A stretch of 8,431 bases of DNA. Origin: Hyphomonadaceae bacterium. GTDB lineage: Bacteria; Pseudomonadota; Alphaproteobacteria; Caulobacterales; Aquidulcibacteraceae. This document shows positions 1-6,732 of this stretch, piece by piece (within the stretch, counting starts at the first letter, position 1; every line of letters begins with the position of its first letter). The translations under genes were made by a program, and so were the position numbers. Location of the stretch: assembly GCA_016791325.1 (NCBI GenBank), contig JAEUMU010000241.1, forward strand, positions 1-8,431, in the 5' to 3' direction. Under the pieces are notes generated by a model. It had not been told where the DNA came from and searched no databases. It saw nothing but the letters and a program-made list of their open reading frames with translations.

Positions 1-523
1 TATCCATGAACAACGCCAAGTCGGCTTCGCGCGTCTGCGCCGCCATGAACCGTTTCAGGGGCTCGACTATGCGCGGGAACGCCTCATCGAGCGGCATCTC
101 TTCGGCCAACACCGGGCCAATGCCGGCCTGATAAGCCTGATCCCACACCGGCTGCATCACGAACGCGGTGAGGAACAGCGAGAGCGACACGATCACCACG
201 TTGGGCGGCGCCTGCTGCAGCCCCAGCGCGGTGCGCAGCAGCGACAGCACCACGACGATGCGCACGAAGCTGGTCGTCATGATCAGGATCGACGGCGCCA
301 GCGACAGCACCGTGATCAGCGCCGCCAATTGCAGCACGCGCGCCGTCAGCCCCTCGCCGGTGCCGAGATTGACTGAAAGCGCGGGTTCCGCCGCCTGGGC
401 GAACGCGAACGTCGCTCCTGAAAGCACCGACATCAGGATCGACGCGAACAGGATCAGCCGCGTCCAGCGGCCGAATAGCGGTTTGGGCTTGCCTGCCACG
501 CTTGCCTGCTTCGCCTCGCTCAC
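1..523 (-). CDS. fliP: Flagellar export gate protein FliP (3' end cut by window edge)
   Basis: FliP is an integral membrane protein of the flagellar type III export gate, where it assembles with FliQ and FliR in the basal body. I translated 174 codons by hand from the minus strand; the frame is open to the window edge, so roughly the last third of a family member of about 245 residues is missing. Residues 1-43 are a basic N-terminus followed by a hydrophobic stretch ending in ATFAFAQA, which looks like a cleavable signal peptide, as known for FliP. Residues 76-95 ([20 protein letters not shown]) match the family hallmark, followed by [16 protein letters not shown] and [15 protein letters not shown]. 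The start is GTG at 523, with GGAG eight bases upstream. It overlaps the fliO stop by 4 bp (GTGA), implying translational coupling. Identification is firm. Confidence 0.96.
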   Translation of the reverse strand, partial: MSEAKQASVAGKPKPLFGRWTRLILFASILMSVLSGATFAFAQAAEPALSVNLGTGEGLTARVLQLAALITVLSLAPSILIMTTSFVRIVVVLSLLRTALGLQQAPPNVVIVSLSLFLTAFVMQPVWDQAYQAGIGPVLAEEMPLDEAFPRIVEPLKRFMAAQTREADLALFMD

Positions 524-801
524 GTGCTGATCTCCGGATCGGGGGCTTTGGCGTCGAATTCGCTGACCACCACATCGCCCCCCGGCGATAGCAGCAGCAG
601 ATGCTCGCGCCCGTCGCAGCGTACAATCACCAGCCGCCGGCGCGGATCGAGCATGAGCGTTTCGCCGATCTTCAGCCGCCGCTGCGCCTGGGCCCCGTGC
701 TGGAGCATGCCCAGCCGGCGCGCGCCGTAAGCGACCGCCCCGATCAGCGCCAATGTGGCCATGAGCGCGAACAGCGCACGCGCCCAATCTGTCCAATCCA
801 C
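520..801 (-). CDS. fliO: Flagellar biosynthesis protein FliO
   Basis: This 93-residue protein has a single N-terminal membrane segment (about residues 7-27, [19 protein letters not shown]). A short cytoplasmic domain follows, containing [20 protein letters not shown] and a [15 protein letters not shown] motif, the usual FliO pattern. In the FliO family the protein helps FliP assemble during export gate formation. The start is GTG, with GGAG eight bases upstream at a good distance. It is the first gene of a leftward fliO-fliP operon that diverges from flgB. The tail after the domain ([12 protein letters not shown]) is short and acidic. A near-consensus CtrA box lies about 50 bp upstream of the start. 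FliO is poorly conserved in general, so the call rests on both motif and position; the fit is good. Confidence 0.92.
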   Translation of the reverse strand: MDWTDWARALFALMATLALIGAVAYGARRLGMLQHGAQAQRRLKIGETLMLDPRRRLVIVRCDGREHLLLLSPGGDVVVSEFDAKAPDPEIST

Positions 802-847
802 GCAGCGTCTCCGTTCTGGAGTGTCCGCACTGTGGCTCGACGGGTTT

Positions 848-864
848 GGTAAATGAGAGGTTAA
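848..864 (-). promoter_or_regulatory. Near-consensus CtrA box facing fliO
   Basis: Read on the minus strand, TTAA (864-861), a 7-base spacer and TTTAC (853-849) form a CtrA-type box with one mismatch to TTAA-N7-TTAAC. Its second half-site is 49 bp from the fliO GTG start. That mirrors the 53 bp between the perfect box and flgB, so it plausibly overlaps the -35 region of fliO-fliP. I see no convincing -10 element. CtrA is the cell-cycle regulator that activates early flagellar genes in Caulobacter and relatives. Binding is inferred. Confidence 0.5.
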
Positions 865-879
865 TATTGCGCCGGCGTT

Positions 880-895
880 TTAAGGTCCGCTTAAC
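880..895 (+). promoter_or_regulatory. Perfect CtrA box facing flgB
   Basis: TTAA (880-883), exactly 7 bases (GGTCCGC), then TTAAC (891-895) match the full CtrA consensus TTAA-N7-TTAAC. The box is oriented toward flgB and ends 48 bp before its proposed start. That is a suitable distance for the second half-site to overlap a -35 element, as in class II flagellar promoters of Caulobacter crescentus. A weak -10 could lie near 911-919, but none is clear. That CtrA regulates this operon is inferred from the motif and the flagellar context. Confidence 0.72.
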
Positions 896-943
896 CAGGC
901 ACTGATCGACTAGGCAAAGTTTGCAGCCCTGAGTCGGCCCCCC

Positions 944-1351
944 TTGGATCTCGCCAACACCCCCTTCTTCGGCCTCCTGCGCACGCGGCTCGATCAGCTG
1001 AGTTCGCGCCAGCAGCTGATCGCGGAGAACATCGCCAACGCCTCGACGCCTGGCTATCGCCCGCGCGACATCGACGCCAGCGGCTTCGAGCGCATGCTGG
1101 CGGGTTATGCCGGCGGACGCGGCCTGGCCATGAGCCAGACCAACGCCGGCCATATGACGCCCAACGGCAGCGTGCGCACCAGCATCGTCACGCGCGACGA
1201 CAGCGAAACCACGATCGACGGCAATTCCGTCATCCTGGAAGAGCAGATGGCGCGCGCGGCGGAAACACGCATGCAGTTCGAGACGGGGCTCGCGCTCTAT
1301 CAAAAGGGCCTGGAATTGGTGCGCATCGCCTCCAGGCCGCCCGGGAGATAG
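944..1351 (+). CDS. flgB: Flagellar basal-body rod protein FlgB
   Basis: FlgB is a proximal rod subunit of the flagellar basal body, exported through the flagellar type III system into the periplasm. The 135 residues are typical in length. The N-terminal rod signature is clear at residues 22-41 ([20 protein letters not shown]), and the C-terminal helix (about 98-127, [20 protein letters not shown]) is the second half of the rod coiled coil. The proposed start is TTG at 944, because the N-terminus [12 protein letters not shown] fits the family and an in-frame TAG lies at 911-913. The only other upstream option is a CTG at 929. No Shine-Dalgarno sequence precedes the TTG, so the exact start is less certain than the gene. 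It leads the flgB-flgC-fliE operon, with flgC 4 bp after its stop. Confidence 0.93.
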   Translation: MDLANTPFFGLLRTRLDQLSSRQQLIAENIANASTPGYRPRDIDASGFERMLAGYAGGRGLAMSQTNAGHMTPNGSVRTSIVTRDDSETTIDGNSVILEEQMARAAETRMQFETGLALYQKGLELVRIASRPPGR

Positions 1352-1355
1352 GTGA

Positions 1356-1766
1356 ATGACTGACATTCAAGCCGCCATCTCCGCCGCCGCCGCGGGCATG
1401 CATGCGCAAAGCTTGCGCATGCGCCTGGCGGCTGAAAACGTCGCCAACGCGCAATCGACTGGCGCCTCGCCCAATGAAGAGCCGTTCCGCCGGCGCATCC
1501 CGCTGCTGGAATCCACCACGCTGACAAATGGCGCGGTGACGGTTTCGGTGCGCGGGGCGGTGTACGATATGTCGCCCTTCCGCCAGGAATATAACCCAAG
1601 CCACCCGGCCGCGGATTCAGACGGCTATGTGCGGCTGCCGAATGTCGACACGTTGGTCGAGATGATGGACCTGCGCGATGCGACGCGCGCTTACGAAGCC
1701 AACCTCAACATGATCGAAGCCGCGCGCACGATGACGTCGCGGGCGCTCGATCTTCTGCGGAGATAA
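1356..1766 (+). CDS. flgC: Flagellar basal-body rod protein FlgC
   Basis: FlgC is a second proximal rod subunit, assembled next to FlgB between the FliE junction and the distal rod. The protein has 136 residues. It shows the rod N-terminal motif [12 protein letters not shown] (about residues 25-36), where the usual TPGY is replaced by the FlgC-type STGASP. The conserved C-terminal block runs from [20 protein letters not shown] (about 78-97) through [19 protein letters not shown] (about 101-119). The ATG start has GGAG eight bases upstream, overlapping the end of flgB. The fliE ATG comes 3 bases after the stop, so the three genes are tightly packed and probably co-translated. Nothing is missing from the family pattern. 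Confidence 0.96.
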   Translation: MTDIQAAISAAAAGMHAQSLRMRLAAENVANAQSTGASPNEEPFRRRIPLLESTTLTNGAVTVSVRGAVYDMSPFRQEYNPSHPAADSDGYVRLPNVDTLVEMMDLRDATRAYEANLNMIEAARTMTSRALDLLRR

Positions 1767-1769
1767 GCC

Positions 1770-2075
1770 ATGGCGATTGATCCCGTTTCCGCAGCACGCG
1801 CATATCAGCAGGCGGCGCAGGCGGCGGCCGGCGGCGGCGCGGCGCAAGCCAGCGATGGCGTCGATTTCGGCTCGCTGGTGCAGGATGCGATCCGCCAGGC
1901 CGGCGCGAGCGCCACCGTGGCCGAGAACCAATCGCTCGCGGTGGCGGCGGGACAGGCCGACATCGTCGACGTCGTCACCGCGATCGCGGCGGCGGAAACG
2001 CAGCTGCAGACCGTGATCGCGGTGCGCGATCAGGTGATCCAGGCGTATCAGGAAATTCTGCGCATGCCGATCTAG
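1770..2075 (+). CDS. fliE: Flagellar hook-basal body junction protein FliE
   Basis: FliE links the MS ring (FliF) to the proximal rod and is thought to be one of the first substrates of the flagellar export gate. It has 101 residues, within the usual range. The N-terminal third is alanine and glycine rich ([12 protein letters not shown]) and likely disordered. The conserved part starts at [12 protein letters not shown] (about residue 33). It ends with the family signature of [18 protein letters not shown] (about 64-81) followed by [20 protein letters not shown]. The ATG has GGAG seven bases upstream, overlapping the flgC stop. It is the last gene of the operon here: fliQ, fliR and flhB, which often follow in relatives, are not in this window. 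Confidence 0.95.
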   Translation: MAIDPVSAARAYQQAAQAAAGGGAAQASDGVDFGSLVQDAIRQAGASATVAENQSLAVAAGQADIVDVVTAIAAAETQLQTVIAVRDQVIQAYQEILRMPI

Positions 2076-2100
2076 GCGTTCGCGCCGCTCTCCAAACACG

Positions 2101-2125
2101 GGAACTTTGCCGCCGGGCTGGCGTT
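2101..2125 (+). promoter_or_regulatory. EcfG-type general stress promoter
   Basis: GGAAC (2101-2105), a 16-base spacer and CGTT (2122-2125) match exactly the -35 and -10 consensus of the alphaproteobacterial general stress sigma factor EcfG (SigT in Caulobacter). The -10 ends 35 bp before the ATG of the DUF1328 gene, giving a predicted leader of about 25-30 bases that contains its ribosome binding site. Motif and spacing are read directly; use by EcfG is inferred. Confidence 0.75.
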
Positions 2126-2160
2126 CTTCGGCCAACGGATTTGGTGAACGGAGATTTCCC

Positions 2161-2631
2161 ATGCTTGGCTGGGCGATTGGATTTTTTATCGCCGCCGTGG
2201 TTGCGGCGGTGTTTGGCTTTGGCGGCCTGGCTTCGACCTTCACAGGCATCGCCGTGCTGTTGTTCTGGGTATTCCTGGCGCTGTTCGTGCTTTCGGTGAT
2301 CGCGGGCCTGTTTCGCGGCGGCGCACATGCGGCGGGCGGCCATAGCGGGACGCGCTTTGGCGCGGTTGGCCTGGTGGCGCTTGTCGTCGGCGTCGGCGTG
2401 CTGGTTTACGCCTGGATGGACAATGACATGAGCGCCGAGCGCGCCGGGCGCGTGATCGACCGCGAAGTGGCGCAACTGGCCGACACCACCAGCGAGGCGC
2501 TGGGCGAAGCGGGCGATCGCGCTTCGACCATGGTGGAGACCGCCTCCTACGAAGTGCGCCGCGACGCCGCCGAAGGGCTGAACGAAGCAAGCGACAACGT
2601 GGATCCCCAGACGCCCGCGCGCAGCGAGTAA
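2161..2631 (+). CDS. DUF1328-type membrane protein with C-terminal extension, probable stress gene
   Basis: The first ~53 residues ([20 protein letters not shown], then [11 protein letters not shown] and a second hydrophobic helix to about 50) match the small two-helix DUF1328 (YtjA-like) membrane family, whose function is unknown. Those proteins usually end there, at about 50-60 residues. This one runs to 156. It adds a glycine/histidine linker (53-65), a third hydrophobic segment (about 67-85) and a charged, alanine-rich helical tail (about 92-144, with [15 protein letters not shown]) that resembles low-complexity amphipathic stress proteins. ATG 2161 is chosen over upstream in-frame codons for three reasons: GGAG lies seven bases before it, the family N-terminus is MLGW, and an earlier start would overlap the promoter. 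An EcfG-type promoter upstream and a terminator downstream make it a single-gene unit. Domain call is good; function is unknown. Confidence 0.88.
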   Translation: MLGWAIGFFIAAVVAAVFGFGGLASTFTGIAVLLFWVFLALFVLSVIAGLFRGGAHAAGGHSGTRFGAVGLVALVVGVGVLVYAWMDNDMSAERAGRVIDREVAQLADTTSEALGEAGDRASTMVETASYEVRRDAAEGLNEASDNVDPQTPARSE

Positions 2632-2654
2632 GAGCACCCCTCCCCGACTGAAAG

Positions 2655-2684
2655 GCCCGCGCCGCTGCTGACGCGGGCTTTTTT
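2655..2684 (+). terminator. Rho-independent terminator after the DUF1328 gene
   Basis: GCCCGCG (2655-2661) pairs perfectly with CGCGGGC (2672-2678) across a 10-base loop and is followed directly by six T (2679-2684). AAAG upstream can extend the stem into the T-tract. It lies 23 bp after the stop codon and is the clearest intrinsic terminator in the window. Confidence 0.9.
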
Positions 2685-2689
2685 CTGTA

Positions 2690-3194
2690 CGCGCGCCATC
2701 GCCGCCAGCGCGGGGGCTTTCAAGAGAAGCGGCTCCGCCAAAGACGGGAGAGCGGGGCGCGCCAGAAGCGGGCGCGCAAAGGAAAGAAGGGGGTGGCGCT
2801 TCCAGCGCGCCCCGCGCGGTTGTGTTTTCGAGCCGGCGCCAGCATGCGGCGTTCAAGCCGCGTTGGGTGGCCATGCGTTGATGAGACGGCGATGCGGCGG
2901 GGTCTGCTCCCCCGTTGCGCGCTCCTGCGCAGCCGCGTCCGCGACGCTGGGTATCCAAGCGCGTTTAGCGCCCTGCCTGACGTTCCCGGCCCGCGTGCGG
3001 CTGCGCCACCAATGCGCCGCCGGACCTTCAGCTTTCGCCGAAGCAAGGAAACGCGCTGTCGCCAGTCTGCTTCCCATCACGCTCGAACCGCACCCGGCGA
3101 CGTTTGGCTTGGTGTGCGCACATCCGCCTCCCACACCGGGATGGAGCAATACTACGCGCGCGGCGAAGGGGGCGGAGAGATTTTGTGTAGCCCC
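2690..3194. other. Non-coding stretch, possible dispersed repeat
   Basis: About 500 bp with no gene I can support. Several overlapping open frames exist on both strands, but none has a ribosome binding site, a recognisable domain or natural composition; all are arginine, alanine and proline rich, as expected for shadow frames in GC-rich DNA. The stretch contains many short GC-rich inverted repeats (for example TGTGCGCACA at 3113-3122). The most sequence-like reading is a minus-strand frame (3046-2720) that would need a TTG start. I found no match to tmRNA, RNase P RNA or SRP RNA signature motifs by eye. It could be a dispersed intergenic repeat or a decayed gene, but neither can be shown from this window. 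Confidence 0.4.
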
Positions 3195-3278
3195 CTACTT
3201 CTTCGCGCCTTTCTTATCGCCCTTGTCCTGCTTGGGTTTGCGCTTTTCTTTGTTGGAGCGCTGCTGACCTTTGGCCAT
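3195..3278 (-). CDS. Tiny lysine-rich basic protein (27 aa)
   Basis: A complete minus-strand frame encodes 27 residues: MAKGQQRSNKEKRKPK followed by QDKGDKKGAKK. Eleven are lysine and two arginine, with no hydrophobic stretch, so the product should be a soluble, disordered, strongly basic peptide that could bind nucleic acid or ribosomes. That role is a guess. The start is convincing: ATG with GGAG seven bases upstream, in a region otherwise without genes. From memory, short proteins beginning MAKGQ/MARGN-xRSNKExKKPK are annotated as hypothetical proteins in many proteobacteria, which supports a real gene, but I cannot check it here. It lies 149 bp downstream of dxs in the same direction. No clear terminator separates them, so it may be read through from dxs or have its own promoter. 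Confidence 0.75.
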   Translation of the reverse strand: MAKGQQRSNKEKRKPKQDKGDKKGAKK

Positions 3279-3310
3279 GGGGGATTCTCCGTGGTTGTGC
3301 GGGCGCAGAT

Positions 3311-3338
3311 TAGGCAACGCGCAGTGGGCGCTAGGCAA
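3311..3338. repeat. Two TAGGCAA direct repeats 21 bp apart
   Basis: TAGGCAA occurs at 3311-3317 and again at 3332-3338, a centre spacing of 21 bp or about two helical turns. The pair lies 33-60 bp upstream of the tiny lysine-rich gene. A regulator site is possible, but the motif is short and chance is a fair explanation. Confidence 0.25.
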
Positions 3339-3427
3339 TAGGAAAAGCAGCGCGCGGAGATGCGCGTGAATTGCCCCGCCGAGCTGCGGAGAGACGTGCG
3401 GCGCCGAGCGCCAGGCGGCCCGGCTTT

Positions 3428-5332
3428 TTAGGCGCGCTGTTCGTTGACGCCCCGGCCGAGCGCCAGGCAGGCGGCGGCGGCGATGGCGTCGGCGTCGAGG
3501 CCAGCCGCGGCGTACATCAGCTCGGGCTTGTCCTGATCCTGGAAGATGTCCGGCAGCGTGAGCGTGCGGATTTTGAGGCCGCGGTCGAGCAGGCCGTCGC
3601 GCGCCGCGAAGTGCAGCACGAAGGCGCCAAAGCCCCCCTCGGCGCCCTCCTCGATCGTCAGCAGCACTTCGTGCTCACGCGCGAGGCGGCGGATGAGATC
3701 TTCATCGAGCGGCTTGGCGAAACGGGCGTCGGCCAGGGTGGTGGAGAGGCCCATGGCGGCGAGCTTATCGGCGGCCTTGTTGGCCTCGCTGAGGCGCGCG
3801 CCGAAATTGAGCAGCGCCACCGTGGAGCCTTCGCGCAGGATGCGGCCCTTGCCGATTTCCAGCGGCAGGTGCGCATCCGGGCCCATGACGCCCTCTGCAT
3901 CGCCGCGGGGATAGCGGAACGCGCTGGGGCGATCATCAATCGCGGCGGCGGTGGCGACCATGCGCGAGAGTTCCTCGCCATCGGCGGCGGCCATCACGAT
4001 CATGCCCGGCAGCGCGCCCATGAAGCCGATATCGAAACTGCCAGCGTGGGTGGGGCCATCGGCGCCGACGAGGCCGGCGCGATCCATCGCGAAACGCACC
4101 GGCAGGCGCTGAATGGCGACGTCATGCACGACCTGATCGTAACCGCGCTGCAGGAAGGTGGAGTAGATGGCGGCGAACGGCTTCATGCCGTCAGCCGCCA
4201 AACCCGCCGCGAAGGTGACGGCGTGCTGCTCGGCGATGCCGACATCGAAGGTGCGCTCGGGAAATTGCGAGCCGAAGGCGTCGAGGCCGGTGCCTGAGGG
4301 CATGGCCGCGGTGATGGCGCAGATTTTAGCGTCCTTTTGCGCTTCGCGGATCAGGCTCTGCGCGAACACCTTGGTGTAGCTCGGCGCGGCGCCGCCTTTG
4401 GATTGTTCGCCGGTGACGACGTTGAACTTGGTGACGCCGTGATATTTGTCGGCGGCGTTTTCCGCCGGCGCGTAGCCCTTGCCCTTCTTGGTGACGACGT
4501 GGACCAGCACCGGGCGATCGCCAATATCCTTGGCGTTGTTGAGTATGGAAACCAGCGCATCGACATCGTGTCCATCGAAGGGGCCGAGATAATAGAAGCC
4601 CAGCTCCTCAAAGAAGGTGCCGCCGGTGACGAGGGTGCGGGCGAATTCCTCGGCCTTTTTGCCGACATCGTGGATCGGCGCGGGCAGATGCTCGGCCACG
4701 TTCTTGGCGGCCTTGCGGATGCGGCGATAGGTTTTTGTGGCGGCGAGGCGGCCGAGATAGGAGCTCATGCCGCCGACCGGGGGGGCGATGCTCATATCGT
4801 TATCGTTGAGGATGACGATCAGCCGCTTGGTGGTTTCGGCGGCGTTGTTCATCGCCTCATAGGCCATGCCGGCAGACATCGAGCCATCGCCGATCACGGC
4901 GATCACGTGGCTATCATCGCCGCGCGCATCACGCGCCGCGCAGAAGCCAAGCGCGGCGGAGATGGAGGTGGCGGCGTGGGCGGCGCCGAACGGATCGTAT
5001 TCGCTCTCGGCGCGCTTGGTGAAGCCGGAAAGCCCCCCGCCCTGGCGCAAGGTTCGGATGCGATCACGGCGGCCAGTGAGGATTTTGTGCGGATAGGCCT
5101 GATGGCCCACATCCCAGATCAGCACATCGCGCGGGGTGTTGAACACGTAGTGCAACGCCACCGTGAGTTCGACGACGCCGAGGCCCGCGCCCAGATGCCC
5201 GCCGGTGGTGGAGACGGCGCTGATGGTTTCGGCGCGCACCTCATCGGCAAGCTGGCGCAGCTTGCCGCGCTCCAGCCGGCGCAGATCGGCGGGCCACGTG
5301 ACGGTGTCCAGAAGCGGAGTTTGCGTGGCCAT
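3428..5332 (-). CDS. dxs: 1-deoxy-D-xylulose-5-phosphate synthase
   Basis: Dxs condenses pyruvate and glyceraldehyde 3-phosphate into 1-deoxy-D-xylulose 5-phosphate, using thiamine diphosphate and Mg2+. This is the first step of the MEP isoprenoid pathway and also feeds thiamine and pyridoxal synthesis. The 634 residues are full length. Visible motifs are [11 protein letters not shown] with His46, the thiamine diphosphate/Mg motif [16 protein letters not shown] (148-163) with NDND (176-179), the catalytic Glu368 in IAEQHAV, and [15 protein letters not shown] (417-431). The loop usually written GxxHSSTSIS reads [10 protein letters not shown] (116-125), a mild change. ATG 5332 has only a weak ribosome binding site (AAGG). 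The neighbour ispA is in the same pathway, but two transsulfuration genes lie between them. The 223-bp leader with a strong hairpin suggests separate expression. Confidence 0.97.
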   Translation of the reverse strand: MATQTPLLDTVTWPADLRRLERGKLRQLADEVRAETISAVSTTGGHLGAGLGVVELTVALHYVFNTPRDVLIWDVGHQAYPHKILTGRRDRIRTLRQGGGLSGFTKRAESEYDPFGAAHAATSISAALGFCAARDARGDDSHVIAVIGDGSMSAGMAYEAMNNAAETTKRLIVILNDNDMSIAPPVGGMSSYLGRLAATKTYRRIRKAAKNVAEHLPAPIHDVGKKAEEFARTLVTGGTFFEELGFYYLGPFDGHDVDALVSILNNAKDIGDRPVLVHVVTKKGKGYAPAENAADKYHGVTKFNVVTGEQSKGGAAPSYTKVFAQSLIREAQKDAKICAITAAMPSGTGLDAFGSQFPERTFDVGIAEQHAVTFAAGLAADGMKPFAAIYSTFLQRGYDQVVHDVAIQRLPVRFAMDRAGLVGADGPTHAGSFDIGFMGALPGMIVMAAADGEELSRMVATAAAIDDRPSAFRYPRGDAEGVMGPDAHLPLEIGKGRILREGSTVALLNFGARLSEANKAADKLAAMGLSTTLADARFAKPLDEDLIRRLAREHEVLLTIEEGAEGGFGAFVLHFAARDGLLDRGLKIRTLTLPDIFQDQDKPELMYAAAGLDADAIAAAACLALGRGVNEQRA

Positions 5333-5432
5333 GCGCGCCTTGCCTTAATAGTGCCTTCCGGCAGGCTAGCCGGGTTCAGGGGTGAAATCGACGCCCCATT
5401 CGCGGCAGGAGCAAGGAAACAGGAGAATTTTC

Positions 5433-5469
5433 GTGCGGCGCCTGGGCGCAGCGCCGCCGGGCGCCGCAC
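5433..5469. repeat. Strong 10-bp inverted repeat between the gamma-lyase gene and dxs
   Basis: GTGCGGCGCC (5433-5442) and GGCGCCGCAC (5460-5469) are exact reverse complements around a 17-base GC-rich loop. The hairpin lies in the 223-bp gap, 86 bp after the gamma-lyase stop and about 100 bp before the dxs start. On the minus strand it is followed by GAAAATTCTCC rather than a T-tract, so it is not a classic intrinsic terminator. It may act as a pause site, an mRNA 3'-end stabiliser or part of the dxs leader. No known riboswitch was recognised, and no clear dxs promoter was found in this gap. Confidence 0.55.
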
Positions 5470-5555
5470 CTACCGGGGCCCGCGGCAGGGCTCGACCGCT
5501 GCAGGAGCCGCGCGCTCTGGGCGCTCATGGACGCCGGCTCTGGGAGGTTCCGCGC

Positions 5556-6722
5556 CTACGCCTTCACCGCCGCAAGCGCCTCGGCGACATCTTCGATCAG
5601 GTCTTCGACGTCTTCCACGCCAACGGAGAAGCGCACCAGGCCATCGCTGATGCCGAGCGCTTCGCGCAGGGGCTTATCGATTGAGGCGTGGGTCATGATG
5701 GCGGGGTGTTCGATCAAGCTTTCGACGCCGCCGAGCGATTCCGCCAGCGTGAACAGCTTCACGCGCTCCAGGAAGGTGCGCGCGGCGGGCAGCCCGCCCT
5801 TCAACGTGGCGGTGATCATGCCGCCGTAGCCGCCGCGCATCTGCTTCCTGGCGATGGCGTGCTGGGGGTGGTCTTCGCGGCCGGGATAAATCACGCGCTC
5901 GATCTGCGGCTGGGCGGCGAGGTAATCAGCGATCTTCGCTGCGTTCTCGCAATGGCGCTGCACGCGCAAGTGCAGCGTCTTGGTGGAGCGCAGCAACAGG
6001 AAGCAATCCCACGGCGCAGGCACCGCGCCAACGGCGTTCTGGATGTAGTGCAGGCGCTCGCCCAGCGCATCATCGTTCGCCAGCAGCACGCCGCCGATCA
6101 CATCGGAATGGCCGCCGATATATTTGGTGCAGGAATGGCTGACGATATCGGCGCCGAGCGCCAGCGGATTGGTGAGAACCGGCGTGGCGAAGGTGTTATC
6201 GACAGCCACCAGCGCGCCCTTGGCTTTGGCGATGCGGGCCACGGCGGCGATGTCGATGACTTTGAGCAGCGGATTGGTGGGGGTTTCGAGCCAGCAGAGC
6301 TTGGTGTTGGGTTTGAACGCGGCCTCGGTGGCGGCGAGGTCGGTCATGTCGACGCGGGTGTAGGTGATGGCGAATTGCTTGAACACTTTATCAAGCGAGC
6401 GAAACGTGCCGCCGTACACATCGTCACACAGGACGACGTGATCGCCGCTTGAAAGCAGGTGAATGCACGCAGCGATCGACGCGAGACCCGACGCGAACAT
6501 GACGCCGTGGCGCGCGCCCTCGAGCGAGGCGATGTTGGCTTCCAGCGCCTTGCGCGTGGGATTGGCCGAGCGTGCGTAATCGTAATCCTCGATGATCACG
6601 CCGGGGCTTTGCTGCACATAGGTGGAGTTCTGATACACCGGCGTCATGATCGCGCCGGTGGAGGGATCAGGATTTTGGCCGGCGTGAATGCAGCGCGTGC
6701 CGAAGCCTTTATTGTGATGCAC
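5556..6722 (-). CDS. Cystathionine gamma-lyase (PLP-dependent, Cys/Met metabolism family)
   Basis: This probably cleaves cystathionine into cysteine, 2-oxobutyrate and ammonia, the second step of reverse transsulfuration. The 388 residues are full length for the fold-type I Cys/Met PLP family. Visible motifs are GFGTRCIHAGQ at the N-terminus, YARSANPTR (49-57, phosphate grip from the partner subunit), FASGLASI (76-83), VDNTFATP (174-181), the PLP lysine Lys200 in SCTKYIGGHSD, and SLGGVESLIEHPAIMTH (329-345) followed by VRFSVGVED. Cystathionine gamma-synthase is closely related and cannot be fully excluded. The call favours the lyase because a cystathionine beta-synthase ends 10 bp upstream, and because EHPAIMTHAS plus LGISDGLVRFSVGVED read more like the lyase group. 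The start is GTG 6722 with AGGG upstream; the next ATG would remove conserved sequence. Confidence 0.9.
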   Translation of the reverse strand: MHHNKGFGTRCIHAGQNPDPSTGAIMTPVYQNSTYVQQSPGVIIEDYDYARSANPTRKALEANIASLEGARHGVMFASGLASIAACIHLLSSGDHVVLCDDVYGGTFRSLDKVFKQFAITYTRVDMTDLAATEAAFKPNTKLCWLETPTNPLLKVIDIAAVARIAKAKGALVAVDNTFATPVLTNPLALGADIVSHSCTKYIGGHSDVIGGVLLANDDALGERLHYIQNAVGAVPAPWDCFLLLRSTKTLHLRVQRHCENAAKIADYLAAQPQIERVIYPGREDHPQHAIARKQMRGGYGGMITATLKGGLPAARTFLERVKLFTLAESLGGVESLIEHPAIMTHASIDKPLREALGISDGLVRFSVGVEDVEDLIEDVAEALAAVKA

Positions 6723-6732
6723 GGGTTTGCCC

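Noticed and set aside
84..626. Long minus-strand frame of 180 codons over fliP and fliO
   Set aside because: It is arginine and alanine rich with no domain and lies out of frame with the clear FliP and FliO proteins.
825..851. Sigma-54 promoter (TGGC ... TTTGG) upstream of fliO or flgB
   Set aside because: The spacing between the GG and GC/GG elements is wrong for -24/-12, and the CtrA boxes explain the region better.
1975..2958. 327-codon minus-strand frame
   Set aside because: It runs antisense through fliE, the DUF1328 gene and its terminator. Composition is low complexity (RR, AA, GG, HH), typical of an antisense shadow in GC-rich DNA.
2720..3046. 108-codon minus-strand frame as a real gene
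   Set aside because: It needs a TTG start, has no ribosome binding site and is extremely arginine rich. Kept only as part of the non-coding stretch.
3344..3370. Minus-strand hairpin plus TTTT as the dxs terminator
   Set aside because: The stem is only about 5 bp and is separated from the T-run by several bases, too weak to call.
3403..3429. Imperfect hairpin followed by five T on the plus strand as a terminator
   Set aside because: The stem is broken by mismatches, the T-run partly comes from the dxs stop region, and no plus-strand gene upstream would need it.
4337..5650. 437-codon plus-strand frame, and similar long plus-strand frames at 3371-4297, 5688-6452 and 6727-7734
   Set aside because: All are antisense to dxs, the gamma-lyase gene and the cystathionine beta-synthase gene, whose proteins carry complete motifs. 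The shadow proteins have no recognisable domains.
5411..5684. Plus-strand gene starting at GTG after AGGAG near 5421
   Set aside because: The ribosome-site-like sequence is followed by the GC-rich hairpin and then antisense gamma-lyase sequence; the product has no natural composition.
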